A DNA stretch of 64,000 nt from Aquabacterium sp. (GCA_030654395.1 JAURXM010000116.1:248001-312000); one strand, 5' to 3'; positions 8,728-18,512 are shown, numbered from the stretch's first letter. Notes: generated by a model from the letters alone, not told the origin. Translations and numbers: made by a program.

Positions 8728-9633
8728 TCAAACGCCAAGTGCGGCACGGTCGAGCGTGTAGTTTTGGGGCCCAGCCACGGCGATCTTGATGGCGCCGATG
8801 CGGTTGGCCAAGGCCACGGATTTGACCAAGTCCCAGCCATTGACCAAGCCGTAGAGCAGGCCACCGCGGAAGGCGTCGCCACACCCTGTGGGGTCGATCA
8901 CGGCTTCGGCCTTGACGCCGGGGACGTGGGTTTTTTCACCTTGGATGTAGACGTTGCAACCATCGGCGCCCAGGGTCTCGATCAGGCCCTTGAGGTGCGA
9001 GCGTGACAGGTCGGCCAAGCTGGTGCCGGTGCGGTCGGCCAGCAATTTGGCTTCGTAGTCATTGACGGCGACCCATGTGGCTTGTGAGACGAAGCGTTTG
9101 AGGTCGTCGCCATCGAACATGGGCAGGCCTTGGCCAGGGTCAAACATGAATGGGATGTTGGCTGCGCGAAGTTGCTCAGCGTGCTGGATCATGGCGTCGC
9201 GGCCATCAGGGGCCACGATGGCCAGCTTGATGGCAGGGTTGGCCTCGATGCGCTGTGTGTGGGCTTGGCCCATGGCGCCGGGGTGAAAGGCCGTGATCTG
9301 GTTGTTGTCCTGATCCGTGATGATGATGGCTTGGGCGGTGTAATCGTCTTCAACGGTGGCAACGTGGGCTAGGCTGATGCCCGACTTGGCCATGTGGTCG
9401 CGGTAAGGCGCGCCGTCTTTGCCCAGCATGGCCATGATCATGGGGTCGCCGCCCAGTTGCTTGAGGCTGTAGGCGATGTTGCCTGCGCAGCCACCAAACT
9501 CTTTGCGCAGCGTGGGCACCAAGAAGGCGACGTTGAGGATGTGGAGTTGGTCGGGCAGGATTTGCTGTGCAAATCGGCCAGGGAAGGTGGAGATGGTGTC
9601 AAAGGCCAGGGAGCCGCAGATCAGGACAGACAT
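8728..9633 (-). CDS. PfkB-family carbohydrate/nucleoside kinase
   Basis: Protein of 301 residues. PfkB (ribokinase) family kinases phosphorylate sugars or nucleosides with ATP. The N-terminal glycine-rich block EFGGCAGNIAYSLKQLGGDP and the C-terminal signature DPTGCGDAFRGGLLYGL, containing the catalytic Asp, are both clear. The short N-terminus (SVLICGSLAFDTISTF) resembles the adenosine-kinase-like branch found at this locus in many Comamonadaceae. It is the last gene but one in the minus-strand housekeeping block with DUF3426 protein and prmA. Substrate assignment (adenosine or a sugar) is not possible from sequence alone. Confidence 0.88.
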   Translation of the reverse strand: MSVLICGSLAFDTISTFPGRFAQQILPDQLHILNVAFLVPTLRKEFGGCAGNIAYSLKQLGGDPMIMAMLGKDGAPYRDHMAKSGISLAHVATVEDDYTAQAIIITDQDNNQITAFHPGAMGQAHTQRIEANPAIKLAIVAPDGRDAMIQHAEQLRAANIPFMFDPGQGLPMFDGDDLKRFVSQATWVAVNDYEAKLLADRTGTSLADLSRSHLKGLIETLGADGCNVYIQGEKTHVPGVKAEAVIDPTGCGDAFRGGLLYGLVNGWDLVKSVALANRIGAIKIAVAGPQNYTLDRAALGV

Positions 9634-9651
9634 GGTGGTGCTCTTTGCAAG

Positions 9652-10947
9652 TCAGGGGTAGAACAGTTCGGCTGTGTAGCTGACTGGGTGAAGGTCGATG
9701 GCGCGCAGGTGCCATTGCAGCGTGATGCTGCGGCGGCTGGGGGCGCCCTCAGGTTTGGGGCCACTTTTGGTGCCGGAGGCGTCGGCCCACTGCGCCTCGT
9801 GAGGGTTGAGCGCACGTCGGGCGATCACGGCGCCGGCGTCATCGCTCAGGATCAAGTCCACATGCGGCCAAGCCAAGTCAATGGCCGAGCGGTTGTGCAC
9901 GACCAGATCCAATCTGTAGCTGTCTGGCCCTTCGGATTCCACGCGAACAAAGGCGGGGATGCTCTCGATTTGCAGTTCTTCCAAGCGCATCGGCAGGGAT
10001 ATCTGGCATCCGACGGCCTGACACCATTGCGCCAGCAGGGGCCGGGATGCGGGGTGGTGGGCGGCGATCAAGTCACGGAATTGGTGTGCGACTTGCAAAC
10101 CCATCAGCAGGATCAAGCACAGGGACAGGACCGTCAGCACGCTTCGCACCGCAGCATGGCGCCAGAAGGCCTGGCGTTGCGCACGCTTGAGGAATTCGGG
10201 TGGACGCTGCGCGGGGTCTTGCCCACGTGTGCCGGGCCTGCCTTTGCGCAGACTTGGCGGCTCGATTGCACGCTCGGGCATGAAGTCATCGCCAAAACGC
10301 GAGGGTTTGATGGGGGCGATGTCTTCTTCGGGTGCGCCCAATGCGGGCTCGTCGGCCCAGTCCTGTACCACCTCGTGGTGCGCGTCGGTGGGGAACTGTG
10401 CGTCGGCGAACTCAGGGCCTGTGTCACGGCGATGCGGCGCTTTGCGCTCGTTCGGCGAGGGTATGAGGTAACGCGAGTCCAGCGCGTCTTCTTCTTCGGT
10501 GCTGGGGACATCCGCTGGCGGCGGTGCCACAGCGCGCCGACCGGGTGTGGTGGCGGCGATCACGTCCTCAAGAGGCGTGTTGTCGTCCACAAACAGTTCG
10601 GTGTCCAGCTCGAACTCGGTGGTCGCCTCGATCGGGGTGGGGTCCAGCGCCAAGTCGTCCTCGACCAAGGCGCGAGGTGTGGGCATGGCAAAGGCCGCCG
10701 GTTGCGTCGCCTCCCAAGCGGCTGGCGGCTCGCTCATGAGGCCTTGTTGCACCAGCGCATCGGCTTCGGGTTCAGGCGGCGGCAGTCGGGGCGGCGGCGC
10801 CTCGGTCTCGAGGTCAAACAGCGCGGGCAGGGCGTTGAAGACCTCGTCGCAGCGGCCACAGCGCACCCAACCATCGGAGATTTTCAATTGGTCTTGTACG
10901 ACCTTGAAAATCGTTCCGCAGTGGGTGCATCGGGTGGCTAGGCTCAT
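9652..10947 (-). CDS. Zinc-ribbon and DUF3426 membrane protein
   Basis: Protein of 431 residues. It opens with an MJ0042-type zinc finger (TRCTHCGTIFKV ... VRCGRCDEVF, two CxxC pairs), followed by a long acidic and proline-rich linker of low complexity, one transmembrane helix near residue 265-285 (VLTVLSLCLILLMGLQVAH) and a C-terminal DUF3426 domain, probably periplasmic. The function of the family is unknown. Its position next to prmA, accC and accB is highly conserved in Burkholderiales, so it is a reliable marker of this taxonomic group rather than an accessory gene. Confidence 0.9.
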   Translation of the reverse strand: MSLATRCTHCGTIFKVVQDQLKISDGWVRCGRCDEVFNALPALFDLETEAPPPRLPPPEPEADALVQQGLMSEPPAAWEATQPAAFAMPTPRALVEDDLALDPTPIEATTEFELDTELFVDDNTPLEDVIAATTPGRRAVAPPPADVPSTEEEDALDSRYLIPSPNERKAPHRRDTGPEFADAQFPTDAHHEVVQDWADEPALGAPEEDIAPIKPSRFGDDFMPERAIEPPSLRKGRPGTRGQDPAQRPPEFLKRAQRQAFWRHAAVRSVLTVLSLCLILLMGLQVAHQFRDLIAAHHPASRPLLAQWCQAVGCQISLPMRLEELQIESIPAFVRVESEGPDSYRLDLVVHNRSAIDLAWPHVDLILSDDAGAVIARRALNPHEAQWADASGTKSGPKPEGAPSRRSITLQWHLRAIDLHPVSYTAELFYP

Positions 10948-10956
10948 GGGCCCAGT

Positions 10957-11904
10957 TTATGCCACCGATTGCGGTGGTTTTTGCGCCGTCATCAGTATCC
11001 AGCCTTCTTCTTCGTTGGCAACGTGCAACTTCAGGCCCACTTGCGCATAGGCGTCTTTGAGTTCTTGCTCTTGACGAGCCAAGATGCCGGCCAAGACCAA
11101 ATGGCCGCCGGGGGCGACGTGGCCGGCCAATAAAGGAGCCAGCATCTTCAGGGGCGTGGCCAAGATGTTGGCTAGCACCACCGGGTAGGCTTCTTGTGCT
11201 TGACCGATCACGTCGGGCAGACCTGCGTGGATGGGGAGGCTGCCGTCAGCGCCTTGGCGGTGTCCCAGATTGGCTTGGGCGTTGGCGATGGTGGCTTCAA
11301 CGGCCGCGGGGTCGATGTCCACTGCATCCACGACGCCCGAGCCATGCAAGGCCGCACCGATGGCCAAAATGCCAGAGCCACAGCCATAGTCCAGCACGCG
11401 CTGGCCTTGATAGGCTGCGGCATTTTGAGCTGTCCACTTCAGGCACATGCGGGTGGTGGGGTGGGTGCCTGTCCCGAAGGCCAAGCCGGGGTCCAGTCGC
11501 ATGACGGTTTGGGCTTGTGCGGGCACCTCGTGCCATGTGGGCACGATCCAGAACGTGTCTGTGATGGGCACAGGCGTGAACTGGGATTGGGTCAAGCGCA
11601 CCCAGTCTTGCTCGCCCACTTCTTGGATACCTTGGATGTGCACGTCCTTGGCCCAGTCTTGTGCCAGTACCAAGGTGGCGGCGTCCAGCGCAATGGCTTC
11701 GCTGGGGAACAGGCACTTGATGGTGGAGCGTTGCCACGCCTCACTGAGCACGGGCATGCCGGGCTCGCCCCACAGCGCTTGCTCTTGCTCGGTGTCAGCA
11801 TCGGCGTCTTCGACCGACACGGACAGTGCGTCGATGTCCATCAGCGCATCGCTGAGCTGTTCGACCACGGCCTCATTGGCCAGCAGGGTGAGTTCAAACA
11901 ACAT
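10957..11904 (-). CDS. prmA: Ribosomal protein L11 methyltransferase
   Basis: About 315 residues from ATG 11904; a TTG six codons earlier overlaps accC and is unlikely. PrmA trimethylates lysines and the N-terminus of ribosomal protein L11 with S-adenosylmethionine. Seen: LFELTLLANEAVVEQLSDAL (L11-recognition domain), the PGLAFGTGTHPTT block, the SAM motif VLDYGCGSGILAIGA, DIDPAAVEA, and VVLANILATPL. It starts 14 bases after the accC stop and ends 9 bases before the DUF3426 protein, indicating a common transcript. Confidence 0.95.
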   Translation of the reverse strand: MLFELTLLANEAVVEQLSDALMDIDALSVSVEDADADTEQEQALWGEPGMPVLSEAWQRSTIKCLFPSEAIALDAATLVLAQDWAKDVHIQGIQEVGEQDWVRLTQSQFTPVPITDTFWIVPTWHEVPAQAQTVMRLDPGLAFGTGTHPTTRMCLKWTAQNAAAYQGQRVLDYGCGSGILAIGAALHGSGVVDAVDIDPAAVEATIANAQANLGHRQGADGSLPIHAGLPDVIGQAQEAYPVVLANILATPLKMLAPLLAGHVAPGGHLVLAGILARQEQELKDAYAQVGLKLHVANEEEGWILMTAQKPPQSVA

Positions 11905-11918
11905 GGTGATATCGGGGC

Positions 11919-13268
11919 TCAACGCTTGCGCGCGGCCATCCAGCTTTCAAGGTAATGGATGTCGGTGCAGCCTTCAACGAACTTGGCGTCCACCATCAGC
12001 TCGCGGTGAAGCGGGATGTTGGTGTTGATGCCTTCGATGACGGTTTCAGACAGGGCCGTGCGCATGCGGGCCAAGGCCTGATCGCGCGTGTCACCGTGCA
12101 CGATGATTTTGCCGATCATCGAGTCGTAGTTCGGCGGCACAAAGTAGTTTGTGTAGATGTGCGAGTCCACGCGCACACCGGGGCCGCCCGGTGCGTGCCA
12201 TGTCGTGATGCGACCGGGCGAGGGGATGAACTTGACCGGGTCTTCCGCATTGATACGGCACTCGATGGCGTGACCGCGCATCTCGATCTGGCGTTGCGTG
12301 AAGGGCAGCTTCTCGCCAGCGGCCACGCGGATCTGCATCTGAACGATGTCGATGCCGCTGGTCATCTCGGTGACGGGATGCTCGACTTGCACGCGCGTGT
12401 TCATCTCAATGAAGAAGAACTCGCCGTTTTCGTACAGGAACTCGAAGGTGCCTGCGCCGCGGTAGCCGATCTTCTTGCAGGCTGCAGCACAACGCTCGCC
12501 GACTTTTTCGATCACGCGACGGGGGATGCCCGGCGCAGGCGCTTCTTCGATGATTTTTTGATGGCGACGTTGCATGGAGCAATCGCGCTCGCCCAGCCAG
12601 ACTGCATTTTTGTGCGTGTCGGCCAAGATCTGAATTTCAATGTGGCGCGGGTGCTCTAGGAACTTCTCCATGTACACGGTCGGGTTGCCAAAGGCAGCGC
12701 CGGCTTCGGTACGGGTGGTTTGCACCGCGTGGATCACAGCCGCTTCGGTGTGCACGATGCGCATGCCGCGTCCACCACCGCCACCGGAGGCTTTGATGAT
12801 GACGGGGTAGCCAATCGAGCGGGCAATGCGGATGATTTCTTTGGGGTCTTCAGGCAGAGCGCCTTCAGAGCCGGGCACACAAGGCACGCCCGACTTGATC
12901 ATGGCTTGTTTGGCCGAGACCTTGTCGCCCATGACGCGGATGGACGCAGGCGTGGGGCCAATGAAGACGAAGCCACTTTGCTCAACACGCTCGGCGAAGT
13001 CGGCGTTCTCGGACAGGAAGCCGTAGCCAGGGTGGATGGCCTCGGCATCGGTCACTTCAGCCGCCGAGATGATGGCGGGCATGTGCAGGTAGCTTTGCGC
13101 CGATGGCGCGGGGCCAATGCACACGGCCTCATCAGCGAGCTTGACGTACTTGGCGTCACGGTCAGCTTCTGAGTAGACGACGACGGACTGGATGCCCATC
13201 TCACGGCAGGCGCGTTGAATACGCAGGGCGATTTCACCCCGGTTCGCGATCAGGATTTTCTTGAACAT
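11919..13268 (-). CDS. accC: Acetyl-CoA carboxylase, biotin carboxylase subunit
   Basis: Protein of 449 residues from ATG 13268 ([15 protein letters not shown] is the conserved start; an open extension upstream is not conserved). AccC carboxylates the biotin on AccB using ATP and bicarbonate, the first half of the malonyl-CoA-forming reaction. Visible: the ATP-grasp glycine loop [39 protein letters not shown], and the active-site block [15 protein letters not shown]. It is 10 bases downstream of accB, the universal accBC pairing. Confidence 0.97.
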   Translation of the reverse strand: MFKKILIANRGEIALRIQRACREMGIQSVVVYSEADRDAKYVKLADEAVCIGPAPSAQSYLHMPAIISAAEVTDAEAIHPGYGFLSENADFAERVEQSGFVFIGPTPASIRVMGDKVSAKQAMIKSGVPCVPGSEGALPEDPKEIIRIARSIGYPVIIKASGGGGGRGMRIVHTEAAVIHAVQTTRTEAGAAFGNPTVYMEKFLEHPRHIEIQILADTHKNAVWLGERDCSMQRRHQKIIEEAPAPGIPRRVIEKVGERCAAACKKIGYRGAGTFEFLYENGEFFFIEMNTRVQVEHPVTEMTSGIDIVQMQIRVAAGEKLPFTQRQIEMRGHAIECRINAEDPVKFIPSPGRITTWHAPGGPGVRVDSHIYTNYFVPPNYDSMIGKIIVHGDTRDQALARMRTALSETVIEGINTNIPLHRELMVDAKFVEGCTDIHYLESWMAARKR

Positions 13269-13278
13269 GGCAGAGCCC

Positions 13279-13734
13279 TTATTCGATGATGAACAAGGGT
13301 TGGCCGTATTCAACGGGCTTGCCGTTTTCAACCAAGATTTTGGTGATGGTGCCGTCTTGGTCTGCTTCGATCTCGTTCATGATTTTCATGGCTTCGATGA
13401 TGCAGACGGGTTCGCCAGCCTTGACTTGGTCGCCGACTTCGGCAAACGCTTTGACGCCGGGGCTGGCGGAGCGGTAGAAGGTGCCCACCATGGGTGATTT
13501 GCACACATGGCCGGTTTCTTCAGCTGGTGTGGCTTCCACGGCGACGGCTGCCACGGGCGCGGCCAAAGGCGCTGCGGGCGCCTGTTGTTGCTGTGGCATC
13601 GGTGTAGCGTAAACGACGGGGGCTGCGCCAGCTTTGACGATGCGGACTTTGCCATCGGCTTCGGTGATTTCGAGCTCTGATACGTTGGACTCGGACACGA
13701 GGTCGATCAGGGTTTTGAGTTTACGAAGGTCCAT
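13279..13734 (-). CDS. accB: Acetyl-CoA carboxylase biotin carboxyl carrier protein
   Basis: Protein of 151 residues. ATG 13734 is chosen because a GGAG ribosome-binding site lies ten bases upstream; the TTG three codons earlier would sit directly against it. The N-terminus [16 protein letters not shown], a proline/alanine-rich linker and the C-terminal biotinyl domain with [15 protein letters not shown] (the Lys is biotinylated) are all typical. It shuttles the carboxyl group between biotin carboxylase and carboxyltransferase. It heads accB-accC-prmA and follows aroQ by about 110 bases. Confidence 0.97.
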   Translation of the reverse strand: MDLRKLKTLIDLVSESNVSELEITEADGKVRIVKAGAAPVVYATPMPQQQQAPAAPLAAPVAAVAVEATPAEETGHVCKSPMVGTFYRSASPGVKAFAEVGDQVKAGEPVCIIEAMKIMNEIEADQDGTITKILVENGKPVEYGQPLFIIE

Positions 13735-13846
13735 TTTGTGCAATCTCCAGCAATGCTGTCGAGCGGGTGTCGCTCGTGGGTTGAGTCAGGCGGGGCCTTG
13801 TCCGGGTGGGACAGGTCAGCCGTGAAGGGGGTGCTTGGGCGCGCGT

Positions 13847-14284
13847 TCAGGCGTTCAAGCGTTCAAGAGCGGCGTCTAAGGCCAATCGGTAGCCCGATGC
13901 ACCCAATCCCACGATCACGCCTTCGGCGATGTCGGAGAAATAGGAGTGGTGTCGGAAGGGCTCACGCCGATGGACGTTGGACAGATGCACTTCGATAAAT
14001 GGCAGGGCAACCCCGGCCAGTGCATCGCGCAGGGCCACACTGGTGTGTGTGTAGGCCCCAGGGTTGATGATGATGAAGGTGGTGCCATCGGTGCGCGCGG
14101 CATGCACGCGGTCGATCAAGGCACCTTCATGGTTGCTTTGGAAGGCCGACAACACGGCGCCATGACGGGCGGCGTGGTCGCTCAGTCCGGTGTTGATTTG
14201 CTCCAGTGTGGTGGCGCCATAGACCTCGGGCTCGCGGGTGCCGAGCAGGTTCAGGTTAGGGCCGTGGAGAACAAGAATTTGCAT
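13847..14284 (-). CDS. aroQ: Type II 3-dehydroquinate dehydratase
   Basis: Protein of 145 residues, the normal length of dodecameric type II dehydroquinases, which convert 3-dehydroquinate to 3-dehydroshikimate in aromatic amino acid synthesis. Motifs: [21 protein letters not shown] with the catalytic Tyr, [29 protein letters not shown], and [20 protein letters not shown] with the active-site His. ATG 14284 gives this conserved start; earlier in-frame starts only add an unconserved tail. aroQ next to accBC is a conserved Proteobacterial arrangement. Confidence 0.97.
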   Translation of the reverse strand: MQILVLHGPNLNLLGTREPEVYGATTLEQINTGLSDHAARHGAVLSAFQSNHEGALIDRVHAARTDGTTFIIINPGAYTHTSVALRDALAGVALPFIEVHLSNVHRREPFRHHSYFSDIAEGVIVGLGASGYRLALDAALERLNA

Positions 14285-14409
14285 GTGTCTTTGAACCATC
14301 TGCCTTGTTGACTGTGACATCAGCACGGCGAGCTAGATCAAGAAAATGAAAGTAGCCGTATTTTAGCTGTAAATGAGCGCAAATCCCTCTTTTGTGTAAA
14401 TCAGAAGGG

Positions 14410-15039
14410 TTAAGGCGATGTGCGCTGAGCTGGATCAACTGGTGCGGCTGCGTTCGCCCATGCGGCCAGTTCCTTGTAATCGGTGCCGCCCAATTTGCGG
14501 TGTTGGATGCGCCCTTGGGCGTCAATCATGACCGAAAAAGGCAGGCCTCCCGCGTCATTGCCCAGCGTTTGCGTGAGCTCGGTGCCAGCCATGCCGGCCA
14601 AGCCGATGTCGAATCCTACGCCTACTTTGGCCAAAAAAGTCTTAACGGGCGTCGGGCTGTCGATGGCCAAGCCAATCACCTTCCAGCCTTTGGGGGCAAA
14701 TTCGCGGCTGAATTTATCCAGTTCGGGCATTTCCTTGACGCAAGGTGGGCACCACGTCGCCCAAAAATTGATCAACAAAGGCCGGCCTTTGAAGGATGCC
14801 ATGGTGAGTTGGCCTCCGGTTGGCGTGTCGAATTGCTGTTGCCAGAAGCTGGCGGGCACCTCGTCACTGGATGGCGATGTGGATTTTGGCGGCGATTCGG
14901 TTGGCTGCAAAGGCAAGGGCTTGCGCCAAGACAACCAAGCGCCAGCGGCTGCCGCACCCAGTCCAAACAGCGCCAGCAAGGCGCGGCGTGCGGTTTGGCC
15001 GGTTTGTGGTCGATCGCTCGGGCTGTGTTCGTCGGTCAT
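14410..15039 (-). CDS. TlpA-family membrane-anchored thiol:disulfide oxidoreductase
   Basis: Protein of 209 residues. An N-terminal transmembrane anchor (ALLALFGLGAAAAGAWLSW) is followed by a periplasmic thioredoxin-like domain with the active site NFWATWCPPCVKEMP (Cys97, Cys100). Such proteins reduce apocytochrome c or other periplasmic disulfides. Its ATG overlaps the stop of the upstream 203-residue protein in an ATGA, showing translational coupling with that gene and thus with the molybdopterin oxidoreductase further upstream. In related genomes TlpA commonly precedes aroQ. Confidence 0.9.
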   Translation of the reverse strand: MTDEHSPSDRPQTGQTARRALLALFGLGAAAAGAWLSWRKPLPLQPTESPPKSTSPSSDEVPASFWQQQFDTPTGGQLTMASFKGRPLLINFWATWCPPCVKEMPELDKFSREFAPKGWKVIGLAIDSPTPVKTFLAKVGVGFDIGLAGMAGTELTQTLGNDAGGLPFSVMIDAQGRIQHRKLGGTDYKELAAWANAAAPVDPAQRTSP

Positions 15040-15647
15040 GTGGTGGTGTCGGGTTGATGGCGCATGTTGGCCGCAAGCAGTTTGGTCAGCGCAGCCAAGT
15101 CACCTTGGTTGGTGCGCCCGTTGGCATCGGCTTTGAGTGCGCCACGCAAATCGCCGGTGTCCAAGATGATCAGGTGAAGGCAGACGGTTTGCTGTAGCGA
15201 GGTGCAGTGTGCGCTCAAGCTCAAGCAATCCACCTGACCACGTGGGCCGGGCGCGCGGCCCACGTCGTAGTCGATGCCTTTGTTGAGCAGGTCGATTTCG
15301 GCGGATTTGCCGTCGTCGCAATAAAGATGCAGGTGGATGTCGTCTTGCCGGGTAGCGGTGCCGCGCCAGACTGCGCCTGTGAGATGCGGGCGGAAGTCGG
15401 CCAAACGGGCCAGCCACAACGCGGCAAGCTCACGCAAAGCGCGCAGTTCTGCGGGCTGGGTGTCGGCGCAGAACACGGACAGGTAGGTGAAGATGGCCGC
15501 TTCTAGCTCGGTGTTGTCGGGCAGGCTGCCCTCGTCGCTCAAGCCCAGTTGCTTGGCGGCCCGGCGTTTGGCTGGGCCCCACGGCATGGCCTCTTGCACG
15601 ACCATGCGGGCGGCGGCGGCAGCGATCTCGGCACGTTGGTGGATCAC
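15036..15647 (-). CDS. Unrecognised protein, possibly nucleotidyltransferase-like
   Basis: Protein of 203 residues starting at a GTG (15647) that overlaps the stop of the upstream oxidoreductase in GTGA, and ending in an ATGA overlap with the TlpA-like gene. This tight coupling on both sides makes the gene call secure even though I do not recognise the family with confidence. It has an Ala-rich N-terminal helix, then LTGAVWRGTATRQDDIHLHLYCDD followed by EIDLLNKG, which loosely resembles the G-S...D-x-D site of polymerase-beta-type nucleotidyltransferases, although the metal positions read D-x-H rather than D-x-D. No signal peptide or membrane helix. An accessory or maturation role for the neighbouring enzyme is only a guess. 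Confidence 0.75.
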   Translation of the reverse strand: MIHQRAEIAAAAARMVVQEAMPWGPAKRRAAKQLGLSDEGSLPDNTELEAAIFTYLSVFCADTQPAELRALRELAALWLARLADFRPHLTGAVWRGTATRQDDIHLHLYCDDGKSAEIDLLNKGIDYDVGRAPGPRGQVDCLSLSAHCTSLQQTVCLHLIILDTGDLRGALKADANGRTNQGDLAALTKLLAANMRHQPDTTT

Positions 15648-17872
15648 GCAGCGTCGATCCAAACGGGTACCGCGCTGAAGGCCGCGTTGGCGCTGATGCG
15701 CTCTGTCAGTTGATCGTCCGTCAGGTCGTTGATGCTGGCGCCCGCGTGGGCTTGCGCGATTTTGATGTCGGTGCCGATGCGATCGTGGCCCCAGCCATGC
15801 GGCAGGCTGACCACGCCGGGGCGGATGTCTTCGGTCAGGTGCAGCGGGACGCTGACTTGGCCCACGCGCGACGATACGGTCACTGTTTGTCCATCTATCA
15901 GGCCGCGCGAGCTGGCATCTTGTGGGTGAATCCACAATGTGCAACGTGGTTTGCCAGATACCAGCCGTGCGCTGTTGTGCATCCATGAGTTGTTGCTGCG
16001 CACGTCACGTCGGCCGATCAGTTTGAGCGTGGCCTGGCCTGATGGGGCTGTGGGCACGGCTGTGGCGGCGGCTGCAGTGGCTGGGAACACCTGCATCAGG
16101 TGCGGCAACTCTTTGCGGATGCCCAGCGGCAGCAGGTCGATGCGGCGGCCTCGTTTTTGGAGCTTGTCGACCAATGACGGCTGCAAGGCCCCCAGATCAA
16201 TGCCTTCGGGGTGGGCCTTCAGGCGCTTGAAGCTCAGGCCCTTTTTGGCGCGGTTCAGGCCAAGGGCCAGCAGGCGGTGTGGCGGCATGCGGGTCATCAC
16301 GCCGCGTGTGAGCATGCCGGTCAGGCGTTGGCGCACGTTGGCGCGCTCCAGCGACCAGGTGCGGCGGGCATAGCGACGGGCTAGCTCAGCGTAGATCTGC
16401 CAGTCGTGCAGTGCGCCCTCGCCGTGGGGCACGATGGCTTCGGTGTAGCGGGCCACGTTGCGCACGGCCAAGTGCAAAAACAGCAGGTCGTAGTGGTCAT
16501 GCTCGACCGCGCAGGTCGGGGGCAGGATCACATCAGCATGGCGCGTTGTCTCATTCAAATAGAAGTCGATGGAGACCATGAAGTCCAAGCCATCGAGTGC
16601 CTTGTCTAACTGGCGGCCATTGGGTGTTGACAGCACTGGGTTGCCGCATGAGGTGATCAGGGCGCGCATCTGGCCTTTGCCTGGCGTGAGCATTTCTTCG
16701 GCCATCACCGATACGGGGAGTTCGCCGCTGAATTCGGGCGCACCCCGCACGCGGCTGCGCCAGACGTCGAAGTGCCCGGCGCCCATCAGTTTGAGCTGGA
16801 TCAGGTCGATGGCTGGGGTGGTCAGCAAGGCGCCACCTTCGCGGTCGACATTGCCCGTCAGCAAGTTGATGACTTGGATGGCCCATTGGCAGACGACGCC
16901 GTGGGCTTGCGTTGACAGGCCCATGCGGCCATAGCAGACGGCGCCATCGGCGGCGGCCATCTCGCGGGTCAAGCGTCGGGTGGTGTCCGCATCAATGCCC
17001 GTGTGGGCGGCCATCGCTTCAGGGCTGAAGGTGGCCACGGCGGTGCGCACGGCTTCTTGCTGGTCCAGCAAAGAGGCCAAGTGGCGTGGTTGCACCAAGC
17101 CCTCTTCAAACAAAGTGTGGATGACAGACAGCAGCCACGCGGCATCGGTGCCGGGGTCAATGAAGTGGTGTTCATCGGCCACGGCGGCCGTTTCGGTGCG
17201 GCGTGGGTCGATGACGATGAGCTTGCCGCCACGCTCACGCAGCGCTTTGAAGCGCGCGCGCACGTCGGGCACGGTCATCAAGCTGCCATTGGAGGCCAGT
17301 GGGTTGCCGCCCAGAATCAGCATGAAGCGGGTGTGATCCACATCGGGGATGGGGATGTGCATCTGGTGGCCGTAGAGCCAGTAGCCCACTAAATGGTGTG
17401 GCAGTTGGTCAACCGATGTGGCGGAGAAGCGGCTGCGGGTTTTGAGTTGCCCCAAAAACAGCGACCCGTGGGTGATGTTGCCCCAGTTGTGCACGCTGGG
17501 GTTGCCTTGGTAGACGGCGACAGCGCTTGGCCCGTGTTGCTCGCGCACGCGGGCCAGGTTGTCGACGACCAAATCAAAGGCCTCGTCCCATGTGATGGTT
17601 TGCCAGCGCGTTTGGCCGTTCTCGCTGACACGCTTGACGGGCATGCGCAGGCGGTCAGGGTCTTCGTGCAGGTCTTTGAGGGCGACCGCTTTGGGGCAGA
17701 TATGGCCACGCGACAAGGGGTCGGCATCGTTGCCCCGGACCGAGATGATCTTGGGCCCTTGCACCTGAAATGTCAGACCGCAAATGGCCTCACACAGGTT
17801 GCACACGCCATGGCGGGTTTCGATGGGGGCATCGGTTTGCGGATGTGACGGTGTGTGCGACATGGCGGCCAT
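15644..17872 (-). CDS. Molybdopterin oxidoreductase (bis-MGD family)
   Basis: Protein of 742 residues. Near the N-terminus GVCNLCEAICG and HICPKA supply four cysteines (24, 27, 31, 59) for a [4Fe-4S] cluster, with the Lys after the last one as in formate dehydrogenase and nitrate reductase relatives. Further blocks match the family: YQGNPSVHNWGN, LILGGNPLASNGS, VIDPRRTETA, GNVDREGGALL, ETTRHADVILPPTCAVEHDHYD and the C-terminal cofactor-binding domain (HPQDASSRGLIDGQTV ... SLPHGWGHD). No Tat signal, so it acts in the cytosol. The ligand of Mo and the substrate are not clear. ATG 17863 is an alternative start. It is coupled to the 203-residue protein downstream. Confidence 0.88.
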   Translation of the reverse strand: MAAMSHTPSHPQTDAPIETRHGVCNLCEAICGLTFQVQGPKIISVRGNDADPLSRGHICPKAVALKDLHEDPDRLRMPVKRVSENGQTRWQTITWDEAFDLVVDNLARVREQHGPSAVAVYQGNPSVHNWGNITHGSLFLGQLKTRSRFSATSVDQLPHHLVGYWLYGHQMHIPIPDVDHTRFMLILGGNPLASNGSLMTVPDVRARFKALRERGGKLIVIDPRRTETAAVADEHHFIDPGTDAAWLLSVIHTLFEEGLVQPRHLASLLDQQEAVRTAVATFSPEAMAAHTGIDADTTRRLTREMAAADGAVCYGRMGLSTQAHGVVCQWAIQVINLLTGNVDREGGALLTTPAIDLIQLKLMGAGHFDVWRSRVRGAPEFSGELPVSVMAEEMLTPGKGQMRALITSCGNPVLSTPNGRQLDKALDGLDFMVSIDFYLNETTRHADVILPPTCAVEHDHYDLLFLHLAVRNVARYTEAIVPHGEGALHDWQIYAELARRYARRTWSLERANVRQRLTGMLTRGVMTRMPPHRLLALGLNRAKKGLSFKRLKAHPEGIDLGALQPSLVDKLQKRGRRIDLLPLGIRKELPHLMQVFPATAAAATAVPTAPSGQATLKLIGRRDVRSNNSWMHNSARLVSGKPRCTLWIHPQDASSRGLIDGQTVTVSSRVGQVSVPLHLTEDIRPGVVSLPHGWGHDRIGTDIKIAQAHAGASINDLTDDQLTERISANAAFSAVPVWIDAA

Positions 17873-17930
17873 GTTTGACGAGGAAGGATGCGATATTAGC
17901 GGAGGTGGGCGGTTCCTGTTGGCTGTCAGC

Positions 17931-18512
17931 TTAAGCCGCGCTTGGGCCGCTGCCCGTCAGTGCTTGAAGCTTGAGCGTGGTCGCCCAGTTCCGGCTTGTG
18001 ACAAGTTGGCCGCATTTGCCCACAAGGGCTTTGCCAGCCTTGCTGTCTAGGATGCCGTCGGTGCACAGCAAATAGGCGGCATGCTGGCCCACCGCGAATT
18101 GCTCTGACGGCATGACCAGAGGTTCAATGGCAGAAAGGCTGCGCAACGAAGCGGGGTCTTGGGTGAACGCCACCAAAAAACGCGCATGGTCGGGTGCTGT
18201 CGCCGTGATGGGGTTTGCCGCGATGATGGCGGACAACTCGGGTGCTGACTTGACGATGACCGGCACGTCAACGTTGAGTTGGCTGGCGAGGGCAGAAGCG
18301 ATGTCTGCCGCGTGTTGGGCGGATGCCCCCTTTGTGGCACGGAAGACGGCGTTGCCACTATTGAGCAAGGTGACCACGTCCGTGTAACCCAAGTCGCACA
18401 GCAGCGCACGAAACGCTGCCATGGGGACGCGCTTGGCCTTGCCTACATTGACGCCGCGCAAAAGGGCGATGAAGGTCGTCATGCTTTGCGGCTCATGCTT
18501 GGTGGTGCTCAT
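17931..18512 (-). CDS. DUF1697 family protein
   Basis: Protein of 193 residues. The start MTTFIALLRGVNVGKAKRVPM, together with LCDLGYTDVVTLLNSGNAVF, is the signature of DUF1697, a widespread small cytosolic family with no established function. If the conserved Met is the true start, translation begins at 18482, ten codons later. The C-terminal SRNWATTLKL block is also typical. It is separated from its neighbours by more than 50 bases on both sides and probably forms its own transcript. Confidence 0.88.
   Translation of the reverse strand: MSTTKHEPQSMTTFIALLRGVNVGKAKRVPMAAFRALLCDLGYTDVVTLLNSGNAVFRATKGASAQHAADIASALASQLNVDVPVIVKSAPELSAIIAANPITATAPDHARFLVAFTQDPASLRSLSAIEPLVMPSEQFAVGQHAAYLLCTDGILDSKAGKALVGKCGQLVTSRNWATTLKLQALTGSGPSAA

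Noticed and set aside
9394..10941. A 515-codon plus-strand open frame
   Set aside because: It runs antisense to the PfkB and DUF3426 genes, has no recognisable domain and an unusual composition; G+C-rich codon bias opposite a real gene explains it.
15648..15986. Upstream extension of the 203-residue protein's frame
   Set aside because: It overlaps the conserved cofactor-binding C-terminus of the molybdopterin oxidoreductase; the coupled GTG at 15647 is the better start.
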